Assembly (NCBI GenBank): GCA_902572345.1 | Contig: CACGEW010000005.1 | Coordinates: 33,784-97,783, forward strand | Direction of reading: 5' to 3' | Length of the DNA stretch: 64,000 nt | Source: an uncultured Pelagibacteraceae bacterium | Lineage (GTDB): Bacteria; Pseudomonadota; Alphaproteobacteria; Pelagibacterales; Pelagibacteraceae | In this document: positions 20,633 through 31,285 of the stretch, in pieces | Position numbering within the stretch: the first letter of the stretch is position 1 | How the letters are laid out: each line of letters starts with the position of its first letter | Notes under the pieces: generated by a model | The model's database searches: none | Seen by the model: only the letters and a program-made list of their open reading frames with translations | Told to the model about the DNA's origin: nothing | Position numbers and translations under genes: made by a program

Positions 20633-21544
20633 AGCATTTAAGTGTTCTATAATACTTTCAGACAAAGCTTGTAAATCATAACCACCCTCAAGAAAAGATA
20701 TAACTCTACCTTTAGAATGTGTGTTAGCAATATCGACAATATTTTTTGTGATTTTAAAAAAATCATCCGACTCCAAACTTATATTTGCTAAAGGATCTCT
20801 TTTATGAGCATCAAAGCCTGCTGAAATTAAAATTACCTCTGGTTTAAATTTATCAATAGCTCTAAGAACTTTTTGATCAAATATTGCTATAAACTCTTTA
20901 CTTTTAGTGCCAGCTTTTAAAGTTGCATTAAAAATATTTCCAACTCCAGTTTCATTTTCCGCTCCTGTTCCTGGAAATAAAGGATATTCATGAGAAGACC
21001 CATATGCAACTGATTGATCTTTATAAAAAATTTCTTGGGTCCCATTACCGTGGTGAACATCAAAATCAATTATTGCAACTTTATTTATTTTGTATTGTTT
21101 TTGCAAATATCTTGCTGCTACTGCAATGTTATTGATAAAACAAAAACCATTAGCTCTTACAGTTTCAGCATGATGCCCTGGTGGTCTTACAGCGCAAAAC
21201 ACCCTCTCATTTTTAACCATGAGGTCCTTTACTGCAGCAATACCAGCTCCACACGATCTTAAAATTGCATTTTTACTTTCTGGACAAAGCATAGTATCTG
21301 CATAAGGTTCTTTTTCAACACCTACTACACCTTCTTTAGGAATATTAGAAAAAATTTGGTCTATATGCTGTTTTGGATGAACTAATGTAACAGTTTCTAA
21401 ATCAGCCAAAGGAGCTTCTTTAAATTCTACTTTTAAATTTGATGATTTTATTGAACTTAAAATACTCTCTAGTCTTTCTTTTCTTTCAGGGTGAGTATGA
21501 CCATTGAATTTTTTTAAGCAATCATTATGAGTATAAATGATCAT
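20615..21544 (-). CDS. Histone deacetylase-family (acetoin utilization/amidohydrolase-like) protein
   Basis: 'AVRPPGHHAETVRANGFCFINNIAVAARYL', 'AIIDFDVHHGNGTQEIFY', 'LISAGFDAHKRDPL', 'LEGGYDL'. Confidence 0.93.
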   Translation of the reverse strand: MIIYTHNDCLKKFNGHTHPERKERLESILSSIKSSNLKVEFKEAPLADLETVTLVHPKQHIDQIFSNIPKEGVVGVEKEPYADTMLCPESKNAILRSCGAGIAAVKDLMVKNERVFCAVRPPGHHAETVRANGFCFINNIAVAARYLQKQYKINKVAIIDFDVHHGNGTQEIFYKDQSVAYGSSHEYPLFPGTGAENETGVGNIFNATLKAGTKSKEFIAIFDQKVLRAIDKFKPEVILISAGFDAHKRDPLANISLESDDFFKITKNIVDIANTHSKGRVISFLEGGYDLQALSESIIEHLNALKPHV

Positions 21545-22686
21545 AAATGCTTATTTATCGCATTAGCAGCTAAGATTGAGGATAAAGTATTAGTTTCAAA
21601 ACTTTTTAAAATCATTTGAGTTTTTGATACCTGTTCGTCAATTTTATTTGGGTTATCCAAATAATCAGAAACAACTTCAAATATTTTTTTTGGGTTGCAG
21701 TTGGATTGTAGTAATTCTGGTATGATCTCTTTTTTAGCAGCTATATTAATAATATTTGCAAATTTAGTTTTTACTAACATCTTTATAATAAAAAAATTTA
21801 TTAAACCTATCTTATATAATATTACTGACGGTATTTTAGCTTTACATATCTCAAGAGATATTGTCCCTGATTTGGAGACGGCAAATACTGATTTTTTTAA
21901 AATATGATTTTTAATTTTATCATCATTTATAACTTCACAATTACTTAAATTATTATTTTTTATGTGATATAGAATTAAATCTGAATATTCTTTTGTTGCA
22001 TGAAAGACGTAAGAAAAATCATTATACTTTTCATTCATTAGTTTAATAAAATTTAAAAGTATTGGAGTTAAAACATCTATCTCAGACTTTCTGCTACCTG
22101 CAAAAATAGAAATTAATGCCTTGTTCTTTCCTAAAATTTGATTGATATCAATTGCACTCTCTGTTGATGAGTCAAGTAAAGGGTGGCCGACAAACTCATG
22201 ACTCATATTTTCTTTTTCAAAATAGCTTTTTTCAAAATTAAATAATAAAAGTATATGATCAATATATTTTTTAATTTTTTTAACTCTACCTTCTCTCCAA
22301 ACCCATACTTGGGGAGCCACGTAGTGAATAGTTTTAATTTCTGGGTTTCTTTTTTTTATTCTTTCAGCTACTCTCATAGTAAAATCAGGGCTATCGACGG
22401 TAAATAATATATCAGGTTTAAAATTTTCTATAGCCTTAACTGTTTGATTAATTTTTTTCTTAATCTTAAAAAGATTAAATAATACATTTGTAAATCCTAA
22501 ATATGTTATTTCTTTAAGATCATAAATAGATCTAATACCTAACTTTCCTAAATTTTCACCTCCGACAGATAAATATTCTATATTTGAATTTAGTTTATTT
22601 AATTCACCTATGACTTTTGACGCTAATTTATCTCCCGATGCTTCACCTGTAAGAATAAATATTTTTTTCACTTTTGTAGTCTCCAA
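21541..22686 (-). CDS. lpxB: Lipid-A-disaccharide synthase
   Basis: 'ILTGEASGDKLASKVI', 'HYVAPQVWVWREGRVKKIKK', 'FVGHPLLD', 'SGTISLEI'. Confidence 0.95.
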   Translation of the reverse strand: METTKVKKIFILTGEASGDKLASKVIGELNKLNSNIEYLSVGGENLGKLGIRSIYDLKEITYLGFTNVLFNLFKIKKKINQTVKAIENFKPDILFTVDSPDFTMRVAERIKKRNPEIKTIHYVAPQVWVWREGRVKKIKKYIDHILLLFNFEKSYFEKENMSHEFVGHPLLDSSTESAIDINQILGKNKALISIFAGSRKSEIDVLTPILLNFIKLMNEKYNDFSYVFHATKEYSDLILYHIKNNNLSNCEVINDDKIKNHILKKSVFAVSKSGTISLEICKAKIPSVILYKIGLINFFIIKMLVKTKFANIINIAAKKEIIPELLQSNCNPKKIFEVVSDYLDNPNKIDEQVSKTQMILKSFETNTLSSILAANAINKHL

Positions 22687-23735
22687 ATAGAACCTTCATC
22701 TGATAAAAGAAAAATTTTTCCTGTACTTTCTTGAATTTCTATATCTCTAATTCTTCCGATAGTGTCCTTAAATATAATTTTTTCATCAAGAAATTTATTA
22801 TCTTTAAATTTAATTTTTCTTAGTGATTGATCACGAAGAGAGGTTACTAAAGCATCGCCATTCCATTCTTTAAATTCATCTCCTTTGTATATAATCATTG
22901 AACTTACTGCTATTGAAGGCACCCAATATTTGATAGCTTTTGTAAATCCTGGTTTCCATTTAGGTCCAATTTTTGTTCCTGAATAATTTGTTCCTCCCCA
23001 TCCTAAAATTTTCCAACCATAGTTTTCACCATACTTAGCTTCACCAAACCAATCACCGCCTCTAGCTCCATGATTTGTTAAATAAATTTTGTTATCATAA
23101 GGAGATACGTCCATGCCTTGAGGATTTCTTACGCCTATTTGGTAAATCTCTGGTAGCCAATTACTTTTACCATTAAATTTGGGATTATCTTTCGGAATCT
23201 TGCCATCTAAATGTATCTTTATAATGCTCCCAGGATGTTTTGTGGGATCTTGTGCAATCATTCCCTCGCCCCTTTCTCCAGCTGTTATAAATAGAAAATT
23301 ATCTTTTATAGCAAGCCTAGATCCGAAATGATAACCAGAGTTTATAGGTGGCTCAGCTCTAAAAATATTTTTAAATTGTAAATTATCATAATCAAAATTT
23401 GCAGAAGCCACAGAAGTGCTAGATTTACCTTTTCCTCTATTTTCTGAATAAGAAACAAAGACTATTTTATTGTGATAAAGTATTTCAAGTAGTCCACCCT
23501 GCCCGTCTTCTAGTATTTTTAAATTATGATTTATCTTTTTTTTTTTATTATCTTTTAAATTGACTAATATAATTTGACCTGATTTTTCTGTTATCAAAAT
23601 TTCATTTTGACTTTTAAAAGTCAAACTCCAAGGTTTGTCAAATGTAGAAATGATTTGATTTAATTCAATGTCTTTAGCTTTAAGATTTAATGTTTGGATC
23701 AGAATAATAATCAAAAATGAGGTAATTTTTCTCAT
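22668..23735 (-). CDS. PQQ-dependent sugar dehydrogenase family (glucose/sorbosone dehydrogenase) protein, exported
   Basis: Signal peptide, 'FDKPWSLTF', 'GGLLEILYH', 'GSRLAIKDNFLFITAGERG', 'YQIGVRNPQGMDVSP', 'NHGARGGDWFGEAKYGENYGWK'. Confidence 0.88.
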   Translation of the reverse strand: MRKITSFLIIILIQTLNLKAKDIELNQIISTFDKPWSLTFKSQNEILITEKSGQIILVNLKDNKKKKINHNLKILEDGQGGLLEILYHNKIVFVSYSENRGKGKSSTSVASANFDYDNLQFKNIFRAEPPINSGYHFGSRLAIKDNFLFITAGERGEGMIAQDPTKHPGSIIKIHLDGKIPKDNPKFNGKSNWLPEIYQIGVRNPQGMDVSPYDNKIYLTNHGARGGDWFGEAKYGENYGWKILGWGGTNYSGTKIGPKWKPGFTKAIKYWVPSIAVSSMIIYKGDEFKEWNGDALVTSLRDQSLRKIKFKDNKFLDEKIIFKDTIGRIRDIEIQESTGKIFLLSDEGSIWRLQK

Positions 23736-24517
23736 ATTACTAAAATAAATATCTTATTTTTGTTTGCATAATTGATCGCTTTAATCTTGTCTAAAAAAAT
23801 ATTATTTTTATGTTTTAATACTATTCCTTTTAAACCAGCAAATTTACATTGTTTTATAGTATTTAAGCCGACTGTAGGTAAATCTAATCTCTTGTCTTGT
23901 TTTTTTTTAGGAAATTTAACTAAAACACCACTTTTGTTTTTATTTTTTTTTATATTTTTAAGCATATCTTGAGTGCCTTTTCGTTTTTCAAGAATCACTG
24001 AATTATTCCTTCCAACAGCAGCTTGAACATAGCTATAAGGTTTGGATTTATTCAAAAACTTAATTGCATTTTTAATATTCCTTTTATCATCATTATCTGG
24101 CTTAAATTTTGTATAATTTCCTCTTGAAAGATTAAGTTCTGGAGTAAAAAAAGTTGAACTTATCGTTTTTATACCTTCTCTTTTAAAAATGTTAATTATT
24201 TCTTTTAAAATTGCTGCGTCACCTATTTTTGATTTTTTTATAATCTTAGAAATATAATAAACTCCTTTAAAATCTAATTTCAGTTTTGAAAACTTAGGTT
24301 TATAAACTTTTCCAGCAAATAAAACTTTTTTACAATTTTTTTCTTTTAAAATAGATATTATCTTTCCAAATTGACCAATTGAGACTTTATGTGAGTTTTT
24401 ATCTTTTTTAAAAAGATTTTTATTTGTTAAATCAATTATTGTATATTTTTTTTTATTTTTTATTTTTCTATATATATACTTTGGAAAGTCAGTTTCTCCA
24501 AAAATTAGACCAATCAT
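23732..24517 (-). CDS. lpxI: UDP-2,3-diacylglucosamine pyrophosphatase LpxI (DUF1009)
   Basis: 'IGLIFGETDFPKYI..', 'DLPTVGLNTIKQCKFAGLKGI', position between lpxA and lpxB. Confidence 0.85.
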   Translation of the reverse strand: MIGLIFGETDFPKYIYRKIKNKKKYTIIDLTNKNLFKKDKNSHKVSIGQFGKIISILKEKNCKKVLFAGKVYKPKFSKLKLDFKGVYYISKIIKKSKIGDAAILKEIINIFKREGIKTISSTFFTPELNLSRGNYTKFKPDNDDKRNIKNAIKFLNKSKPYSYVQAAVGRNNSVILEKRKGTQDMLKNIKKNKNKSGVLVKFPKKKQDKRLDLPTVGLNTIKQCKFAGLKGIVLKHKNNIFLDKIKAINYANKNKIFILVI

Positions 24518-24520
24518 AAT

Positions 24521-25300
24521 TTAATTTTGAGGTGTGCAAATAGGTCTTTTTTTATCTTTCTCAATAAATCTTATTACTTCCTTTACCAATTCATTATCTT
24601 TATATTCTCCATTAATTTTATTTAAATTTTCATGTAAATTTTTCGAGGAAAAAATTTCTTTGTAAGCTTTATCAAGTCCTATAATTTTTTTGTTATCATA
24701 TTTTTTTCTTCGTAATCCAATTAGATTTAACCCTTGTAGATAATTTCTGTTCCCAATTGATAGTCCAAATGGTGTAACATCTTTTAAAACTCCCGTCATA
24801 CCCCCAATCATTGCAAGGCGACCTATTCTTGTAAATTGTTGAACTGCAGAATTTCCTCCAATTACTACAGAGTCCTCTATTGTTACATGTCCTCCTAACG
24901 GTACATTGTTAGCTATTATAACGTTATTACCGATTTTACAATCATGAGCAACATGTGATGAGATCATGAATAAGCAGTTATTACCTATAATTGTTTTTGA
25001 ACCACCGCCCTCGGTTCCAGGATTTATAGTCACATATTCCCTAATAATATTATACTCGCCTATTAATAAACTATTTTTTTCATTTTTAAATTTTAAATCT
25101 TGAGGTTGTGTGCCTATAGAAGCAAAAGGAAAAATTTTCGTTCCATTTCCAATTTTTGTATTACCTTCTATATGAACATTAGAAACTAATTCTACATTTT
25201 CAGATAACTCCACCTCAGGCCCTACGTAACAAAATGGTCCAATTTTAACTGATTTTGAAACTTTGGCTTTTTTATCGATTACGCTTGAAGTATGTATCAT
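24521..25300 (-). CDS. lpxA: Acyl-ACP--UDP-N-acetylglucosamine O-acyltransferase
   Basis: Left-handed beta-helix hexapeptides, 'IREYVTINPGTEGGGSKTIIGNNCLFMISSHVAHDCKIGN'. Confidence 0.96.
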   Translation of the reverse strand: MIHTSSVIDKKAKVSKSVKIGPFCYVGPEVELSENVELVSNVHIEGNTKIGNGTKIFPFASIGTQPQDLKFKNEKNSLLIGEYNIIREYVTINPGTEGGGSKTIIGNNCLFMISSHVAHDCKIGNNVIIANNVPLGGHVTIEDSVVIGGNSAVQQFTRIGRLAMIGGMTGVLKDVTPFGLSIGNRNYLQGLNLIGLRRKKYDNKKIIGLDKAYKEIFSSKNLHENLNKINGEYKDNELVKEVIRFIEKDKKRPICTPQN

Positions 25301-25758
25301 TTTTTTCTATCTACAATAGTTGCTGACCACTCTGCATCAGCCATTCTTTTTCCATCAACTTTAGCAGTCCCTTTATATTTCCATACTCTTCCATGAGATC
25401 TGATAGCTTCAATTTCAAGATGAAGTTCGCAATCTGGTATTACTGGGTTTCTAAACCTAGCTTTATCGACACCCATTAAATAAACCAGTTTGTTAGCATA
25501 TTCTTTTGGATCAATTCCATGAGCTGTCAAAGCTGCGGCGGCTTGGCCAAAAGCTTCAACAATTAAAACACCTGGCATTACTGGTTGATCTGGAAAATGA
25601 CCTTGGACATAGAAACCATTTTTTTTAACATACATTATTGCGGTGGCTGATTTTAGATGGATGATATTTATTAACTTATCAATCAACAACATAGGTTCTC
25701 TATGGGGTAGTAATTTTTCAATCGCTTTTTTATCTAATTCAGTTGTGTTCATTTTCAT
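25297..25758 (-). CDS. fabZ: 3-hydroxyacyl-[ACP] dehydratase
   Basis: '[13 protein letters not shown]', '[23 protein letters not shown]'. Confidence 0.96.
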   Translation of the reverse strand: MKMNTTELDKKAIEKLLPHREPMLLIDKLINIIHLKSATAIMYVKKNGFYVQGHFPDQPVMPGVLIVEAFGQAAAALTAHGIDPKEYANKLVYLMGVDKARFRNPVIPDCELHLEIEAIRSHGRVWKYKGTAKVDGKRMADAEWSATIVDRKK

Positions 25759-26711
25759 TTTTTTTTTAAAAACTCTCTTAATGGCACCGCAGGATATCCC
25801 ATTACTACTTGATTATCGTCAATATTTTTTACCACACCACTACCACCGCCAATTTTTACATTGTTTCCTATTTTTAAATGACCAGAAACACCTGCTTGAC
25901 CACCAATAGAAACGTTATTTCCAACTTGAGAGCTCCCGGCAAAACCGACTTGCCCTGCAATCATGCAATCAGATCCAATCTGAACATTATGAGCAATGTG
26001 AACTTGGTTATCAAGATATGTATTATTACCAATAATAGTATCGCTAATAGAGCCACGGTCTATTGTGCATGAAGAAGCAATTTCCACATCATCTTTGATA
26101 AGAACTTTACCTATATGCGGAAACTTAAAATTTTTATTTTTCATAGGAATGAATCCAAACCCTTTTTGTCCGATTTTGCAACAATCTTGTATTACTACTC
26201 TATTTCCAATTATTGTGTTTTTTATTATATTTCCAGATCCAATAACACAATTATTGCCAATAAAGACACCATGTTCAATAATTGTATTTGAACCAACAAA
26301 GGTATTTTTACCAATTTTAACATTTTTCCCAACCAAAACATTATTACCAAATTTTACATATTTAAATTTACTTTTTGCTGGTTTTTTTAATGTATAATCA
26401 GGATGATCAATATCTGCATTTGGATAAATATTTTTTAAAACTTTTGCAACTTCAAATAATACATTTGAAACAATTATTTTTTGAATAGTTTGTGGTAAAA
26501 AAGACTCTAGTTTACTCGTAGTAATACATAATCCTGCTTTGGTCGTTTTCGCCTGATCTTTATACTTAATAGAGTCAAAAAAAGTAAGATCATTTTTATT
26601 TGCCAAATTTAAAGTTTTAAAATCATTAATTTTAATATTATCTTTAAATCTTATATTAGGGAAAATTTTATTAATATGTAATTTTTTTTTTTTGAAAAAA
26701 TTTGAATTCAT
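25755..26711 (-). CDS. lpxD: UDP-3-O-(3-hydroxyacyl)glucosamine N-acyltransferase
   Basis: Hexapeptide repeats, 'IGQKGFGF', '[33 protein letters not shown]'. Confidence 0.95.
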   Translation of the reverse strand: MNSNFFKKKKLHINKIFPNIRFKDNIKINDFKTLNLANKNDLTFFDSIKYKDQAKTTKAGLCITTSKLESFLPQTIQKIIVSNVLFEVAKVLKNIYPNADIDHPDYTLKKPAKSKFKYVKFGNNVLVGKNVKIGKNTFVGSNTIIEHGVFIGNNCVIGSGNIIKNTIIGNRVVIQDCCKIGQKGFGFIPMKNKNFKFPHIGKVLIKDDVEIASSCTIDRGSISDTIIGNNTYLDNQVHIAHNVQIGSDCMIAGQVGFAGSSQVGNNVSIGGQAGVSGHLKIGNNVKIGGGSGVVKNIDDNQVVMGYPAVPLREFLKKK

Positions 26712-26717
26712 TCAAAT

Positions 26718-27239
26718 TTATTTTATATCAATCGACTTAAGTTCTTTATTTAGTAATGTCATAATATCTTTTGTAATATCTAGACTCTCATCGGCTAATA
26801 GTATGCTTTTTTTATCTAAAACTATTCTAATATTTTTTTCTTTCATATAATTTTCTACTATCGGATTGAGTGTTTTCAGAAGATCTTTTCTTGCTTTACT
26901 TCTTTTTTTAGCAACATCATCTAATAAAAAATTTCGCTCTTTTTGTAGGGAAGAAACTTTAGTTCTTAGCGCTTGAACTTGTTTTTTATATTCTTCTGGC
27001 GCTAATATTTTTTTTTGTTGAATAATTTTTTTTTCTTCTGCTTGAATGTTCTTCTGCTTATCATTAATATTTTTTATTCCTTTTTCAAGCTTCGACTTTA
27101 AGAAAGATTGTGCTTTTTTGCCAGCATCACTTTGATTTAAAATCAGCTTGAAATCAATATAATGAGGTATCGTAGAATTTGCATTTTTAAAAAATACTGT
27201 AGAAAACAAAATTATTAAAATTATTTTTTTTAAATTCAT
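26718..27239 (-). CDS. OmpH/Skp-family periplasmic chaperone
   Basis: Signal peptide, long coiled coil, C-terminal 'IRIVLDKKSILLADESLDITKDIMTLLNKEL'; next to bamA. Confidence 0.87.
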   Translation of the reverse strand: MNLKKIILIILFSTVFFKNANSTIPHYIDFKLILNQSDAGKKAQSFLKSKLEKGIKNINDKQKNIQAEEKKIIQQKKILAPEEYKKQVQALRTKVSSLQKERNFLLDDVAKKRSKARKDLLKTLNPIVENYMKEKNIRIVLDKKSILLADESLDITKDIMTLLNKELKSIDIK

Positions 27240-27240
27240 T

Positions 27241-29472
27241 TTAGAAAGTTGTTCCTAAATTAAAGCTAAAGCTTCTAGTTTCGTCTGTTTCAGCTTTTGA
27301 TAAATTTTTTGAAAATATTACAGATAATGGACCTATAGGTGACATCCAGTTTGCAGCCACACCAGTTGATGATCTTAATTTATTACTTTCATCCAAAGAG
27401 CTATCGTAATCAACGCCCCAAACACTTCCAAAATCAAGAAAAACACTTAAATCTGTATTAGTATTTTCTGGTAAAACATTAGGTAAGCTAGCCTCAAAAT
27501 TAACAGCTGCAGCATAATTTCCCCCTATGTGGTCACTTCCATCCACTGGGCCAATTTTATTTCTCTCAAATCCTCTTAATCTTCTCTCGCTGAGCCCTTT
27601 TCTTTTACTTAATCGAACGTCATCTTCTCCTAATCCATTGATGGAAGATAAGTAAATTTTACTCGCGCTTATTACACCATTTGTAAGTTCCTTGTATTTG
27701 CTGGCTGAAAAAGTGTTGGAGATGAAAGATTTGTCAGCATAAAATGGTAAAGTTTGTCCAAAATCAATTATTGAACCACTTGTTGGCATAAATGATCTAT
27801 CTCTTCCATCAAATGTAAATCCATAAATTGCAGCCATTTCGCTAAATTTTCCACTTTGTTTTTTAAGTGAGTCACTTGCGTTACTAGTGGTTTGTAAATC
27901 ATCGTAACTAGCACTTAAACCTAAAGAGGCGATTACATTTCTGTATTGTTCAAATGATGTTCCTATTCTTCCTGATATAATAGAATTTTCATAGCCTTGG
28001 TCTGGCTTATCATTTTGCTGACTCGAAATAGAATAGTTAACAGAGTTTCCTAAAAAATCATAATTTGGATTTGTGTATCTTAAAGTTCCGTGCAATGACT
28101 CCTCGTCTACTTGAAGATCTAGACCAACTATTTTACCTTCTCCTAACCAATTGTTTTCTTGTATATTAAAAGCAAACGTCCCTCCACTAGAACCAACTCC
28201 TGCTCCAGCACTTATTTCACCTGTTGGCTGCTCCTCCACAAGGATATCAATAATTTTGAGATTTTTTTTGCTTCCATTTTTAACTTCGTAATTTACACTG
28301 CTAAAAATTCTTCTAGCTTTTAATTCAGCAATGGACTTTTCTAAGTTTAATTTGGTGAAAGGATCTCCTTCATCCAAAATCAACTCCCCTCTTAAAACAT
28401 CCTCGTTAGTAATTCGATTCCCTTTAATATTTATTCTTTCAACTAAAATCTTTTCTCCCTCAAAAACATTAAAAGTAATATTAATTTTATCACCTTCAAG
28501 AGTTTCTTCTACATTATGTTCTACAAACTGAAGATTGTTATTAGCTATAATTTTATCTAGTTCTTCTAAAAGTTTTTTAGTTTTGAATGGAGAATAATAC
28601 TGACCAACGTAATCTTTATAAAAATTGTTTAGTGGAAAAAAAATTTTTTTATCAAAAACTGGATCAACATTCGTTGAAATTTTATCTACTCTATACCTTG
28701 TTCCTTCATCAATTGAATAAACTAAATCAATTTTTCCTTGTTTTGTGATATTTGCAGAGTTAGAGGTAACTTTAATATCGTAATATCCAAGAGATTTATA
28801 ATAATTTGTTAAAAGACGTAAATCTAAATCAATCAGCCGTTTGCTAAAATTTGTATTGTTAGTAAGAACTTTCCAAAATTTGTCTTCCTCACTGGCTATA
28901 ACATCTTTTAATCTATTTGCTCTGATATTTTTATTGCCTATAAAATTAATTGAGGAGATTTTACTTTTTTCTCCTCGATTGATCTCAATTAAAAGATCAA
29001 AACTATCTTCATTTAATTTTTTTACTTTTGCTTCAACAGAGCTTGAGTTGTAACCTACTGAAGAGTACAAGTTTTTAATAATTTCGATATCTTGCGCAAG
29101 ATATGATTTTATATAGGGTCTTTTCTCTTTTAACTTAAGATTGTCTCTTATTAGTTTTTTGTATTTGTTACTTTTTTCTCCAACAATAATTAATTGGTTG
29201 ACTATGGGATACTCTTTAACTTCTACAATAAGAGTTTTATTCAAGATTTTTAACTCAACATTTTCAAAAAAATCTGTTTTATATAAATTTATCAATACTT
29301 GATTTAAATCTTTTTCTAAATAGTTTTGATTTAATTTTATTTCACCATAAACTTTTATTGTCTCTTCAGAAATTCTTTTGTTACCACTTATTTCTAGTTT
29401 ATTAATAATTTCTGCATTAACACTTGAGATGATAAAGAAAATCGTTGCTGCTATTATTAAAAGTTTATTCAT
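27241..29472 (-). CDS. bamA: Outer membrane protein assembly factor BamA
   Basis: POTRA repeats, 'VRGF/RLRGFERNKIGP' motif, C-terminal beta-barrel ending in Phe. Confidence 0.96.
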   Translation of the reverse strand: MNKLLIIAATIFFIISSVNAEIINKLEISGNKRISEETIKVYGEIKLNQNYLEKDLNQVLINLYKTDFFENVELKILNKTLIVEVKEYPIVNQLIIVGEKSNKYKKLIRDNLKLKEKRPYIKSYLAQDIEIIKNLYSSVGYNSSSVEAKVKKLNEDSFDLLIEINRGEKSKISSINFIGNKNIRANRLKDVIASEEDKFWKVLTNNTNFSKRLIDLDLRLLTNYYKSLGYYDIKVTSNSANITKQGKIDLVYSIDEGTRYRVDKISTNVDPVFDKKIFFPLNNFYKDYVGQYYSPFKTKKLLEELDKIIANNNLQFVEHNVEETLEGDKINITFNVFEGEKILVERINIKGNRITNEDVLRGELILDEGDPFTKLNLEKSIAELKARRIFSSVNYEVKNGSKKNLKIIDILVEEQPTGEISAGAGVGSSGGTFAFNIQENNWLGEGKIVGLDLQVDEESLHGTLRYTNPNYDFLGNSVNYSISSQQNDKPDQGYENSIISGRIGTSFEQYRNVIASLGLSASYDDLQTTSNASDSLKKQSGKFSEMAAIYGFTFDGRDRSFMPTSGSIIDFGQTLPFYADKSFISNTFSASKYKELTNGVISASKIYLSSINGLGEDDVRLSKRKGLSERRLRGFERNKIGPVDGSDHIGGNYAAAVNFEASLPNVLPENTNTDLSVFLDFGSVWGVDYDSSLDESNKLRSSTGVAANWMSPIGPLSVIFSKNLSKAETDETRSFSFNLGTTF

Positions 29473-30634
29473 AAATTTCTTTAATTTTTTTTAATGTAAT
29501 GTTTCTTGCCCAAGTATCAATTTCGTTGATTTGTTTAATATTTTTAGCAATTCTTATAGCATATTTTTTATAATTAACATCTTTAAGAATGCTCATAATG
29601 ATTTTAAAAATACTTAAAAATGGTATCTTTTTAATGAGAAATTGATCAACTAATATTTCATTACTAGCATTGATAATAATTGGAGCAGATGGATGCTTAT
29701 TTGCTTTTGCCTTAAGTTTTATAGCTGGAAATAATTTATGTGAGACTGGTTTAAAAATAAGATTTTCAGGGACAAAACTCTCCTGTTTTTTTGATTTATA
29801 AAATTCGCTGATATCTAAATTTCCATCAAATATAGCATTTACCAAAGGTATAGTCATAGACGTTTCATGATAAATAAATTTTTTAATTCCATTATTAAGC
29901 TCTATAATTGCATGTACTAATGAGTTTGGGTGTATCAAAATATCAAGCTTATGATTTGGTAAATTAAAGAGTTTTTCAGCTTCAACAATTTCAAATATTT
30001 TATTCATTAAGGTTGATGAGTCTATAGTGATTTTTTTTCCCATTTTCCATTTTGGATGTTTTAGAGCGTGTTTAGGTTCGATTTTATTAAATTGTTTTTT
30101 TTTATAATTTAAGAATGGTCCTCCTGATGCTGTAATATAAATTTTTTTAATAGAGGTCGGTTTAATGTCTTTTATTAATTTGGATATTGAATAATGTTCT
30201 GAGTCAATTGGAACTATATCCGTATTATTTTTTTGTGACTCTTTTTTTAATAAACTCCACCCACAAATAATAGACTCTTTGTTGGCGATTAAAACCTTTT
30301 TACTCAATTTTACTATTTTAATAGTTGGTTCCAGGCCAGCTAAACCAGGAATTGCAGAAATTGAAATATCAAATTTTAAATTTAGATTGTTAAAATCATT
30401 TAATATTTTAATTTTGTAATTTCTAAATTTTTTTAATACTTTTTTATAAACAAGTTGATTTGTTATGATAAATATTTTTGGCTTATACTTTTTTATTTGT
30501 TTGCAAATTAAGTTATAATTTCTATTAGCAACAAGGACACAAATATTAAAATTTTTTATCTTTTTATCAAAGATCTTTAATGACGTGACACCGATTGATC
30601 CAGTAGAGCCTAAAATACAAATTTTTTTTTTCAT
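29465..30634 (-). CDS. dxr: 1-deoxy-D-xylulose 5-phosphate reductoisomerase
   Basis: 'ILGSTGSIGVTSLKIF', 'LIANKESIICGW', 'PIDSEHYSISK', 'ITASGGPF', 'KWKMGKKITIDSSTLMNK'. Confidence 0.97.
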   Translation of the reverse strand: MKKKICILGSTGSIGVTSLKIFDKKIKNFNICVLVANRNYNLICKQIKKYKPKIFIITNQLVYKKVLKKFRNYKIKILNDFNNLNLKFDISISAIPGLAGLEPTIKIVKLSKKVLIANKESIICGWSLLKKESQKNNTDIVPIDSEHYSISKLIKDIKPTSIKKIYITASGGPFLNYKKKQFNKIEPKHALKHPKWKMGKKITIDSSTLMNKIFEIVEAEKLFNLPNHKLDILIHPNSLVHAIIELNNGIKKFIYHETSMTIPLVNAIFDGNLDISEFYKSKKQESFVPENLIFKPVSHKLFPAIKLKAKANKHPSAPIIINASNEILVDQFLIKKIPFLSIFKIIMSILKDVNYKKYAIRIAKNIKQINEIDTWARNITLKKIKEIYE

Positions 30635-31285
30635 TTAGTAAATAAAAATAACTGATAATAATCCAATTGGGAGGCCTAATAATATTCCGTCTATTCGATC
30701 TAAAACACCGCCATGTCCTGGAAGAAAGCTTCCGGTGTCTTTAATCTTAGCTTTTCTTTTTAAATAAGAAAAAAACAAATCTCCAATTTGGCAAGACGTT
30801 GACGTAATTAAAGCAATGATTAAAATTTTTATGTTGAAAGTACTTGTTAAAAGAAATACCGAGGACGATAAAACTATCATTGTAAATAAAATTGATCCTA
30901 GCGCACCTGAAATAGTTTTTTTTGGACTTATCTTTGTCAATTTAGGTCCTTTTAATATATTGCCAATTACATAGCCTCCGATGTCAGAAAATGTACATGC
31001 TAGTAAAATTAAAAATATCAATAACTTAAATTGAAAATTAACAGATAAGTAAGTAAATAAACTACATAAGGTAAAAATATAAATAATAAAAACAAAGTTG
31101 GATAAATATAATTTAAAACTTCTTTTTAGAATTTTTTTCGTTATATCTAAAAATTCTAATACTGAAAATACTCCCAAAATTAATAAAGAAAAAACTAAAA
31201 ATATTTTAGAAAAAAATATTACAAAAAGTAAAACAAGTAATACTATCGAAGTAAATAATCTCTTTTTAAAATTGTTTGAAATCAT
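30635..31285 (-). CDS. cdsA: Phosphatidate cytidylyltransferase
   Basis: Multi-TM, 'FSDIGGYVIGNILKGPKLTKISPKKTISGALG', 'GDLFFSYLKRKAKIKDTGSFLPGHGGVLDRIDG'. Confidence 0.95.
   Translation of the reverse strand: MISNNFKKRLFTSIVLLVLLFVIFFSKIFLVFSLLILGVFSVLEFLDITKKILKRSFKLYLSNFVFIIYIFTLCSLFTYLSVNFQFKLLIFLILLACTFSDIGGYVIGNILKGPKLTKISPKKTISGALGSILFTMIVLSSSVFLLTSTFNIKILIIALITSTSCQIGDLFFSYLKRKAKIKDTGSFLPGHGGVLDRIDGILLGLPIGLLSVIFIY

Noticed and set aside
26065-26397. 110-aa plus-strand ORF antisense to lpxD
   Set aside because: Antisense shadow of the hexapeptide repeat protein; no independent support.
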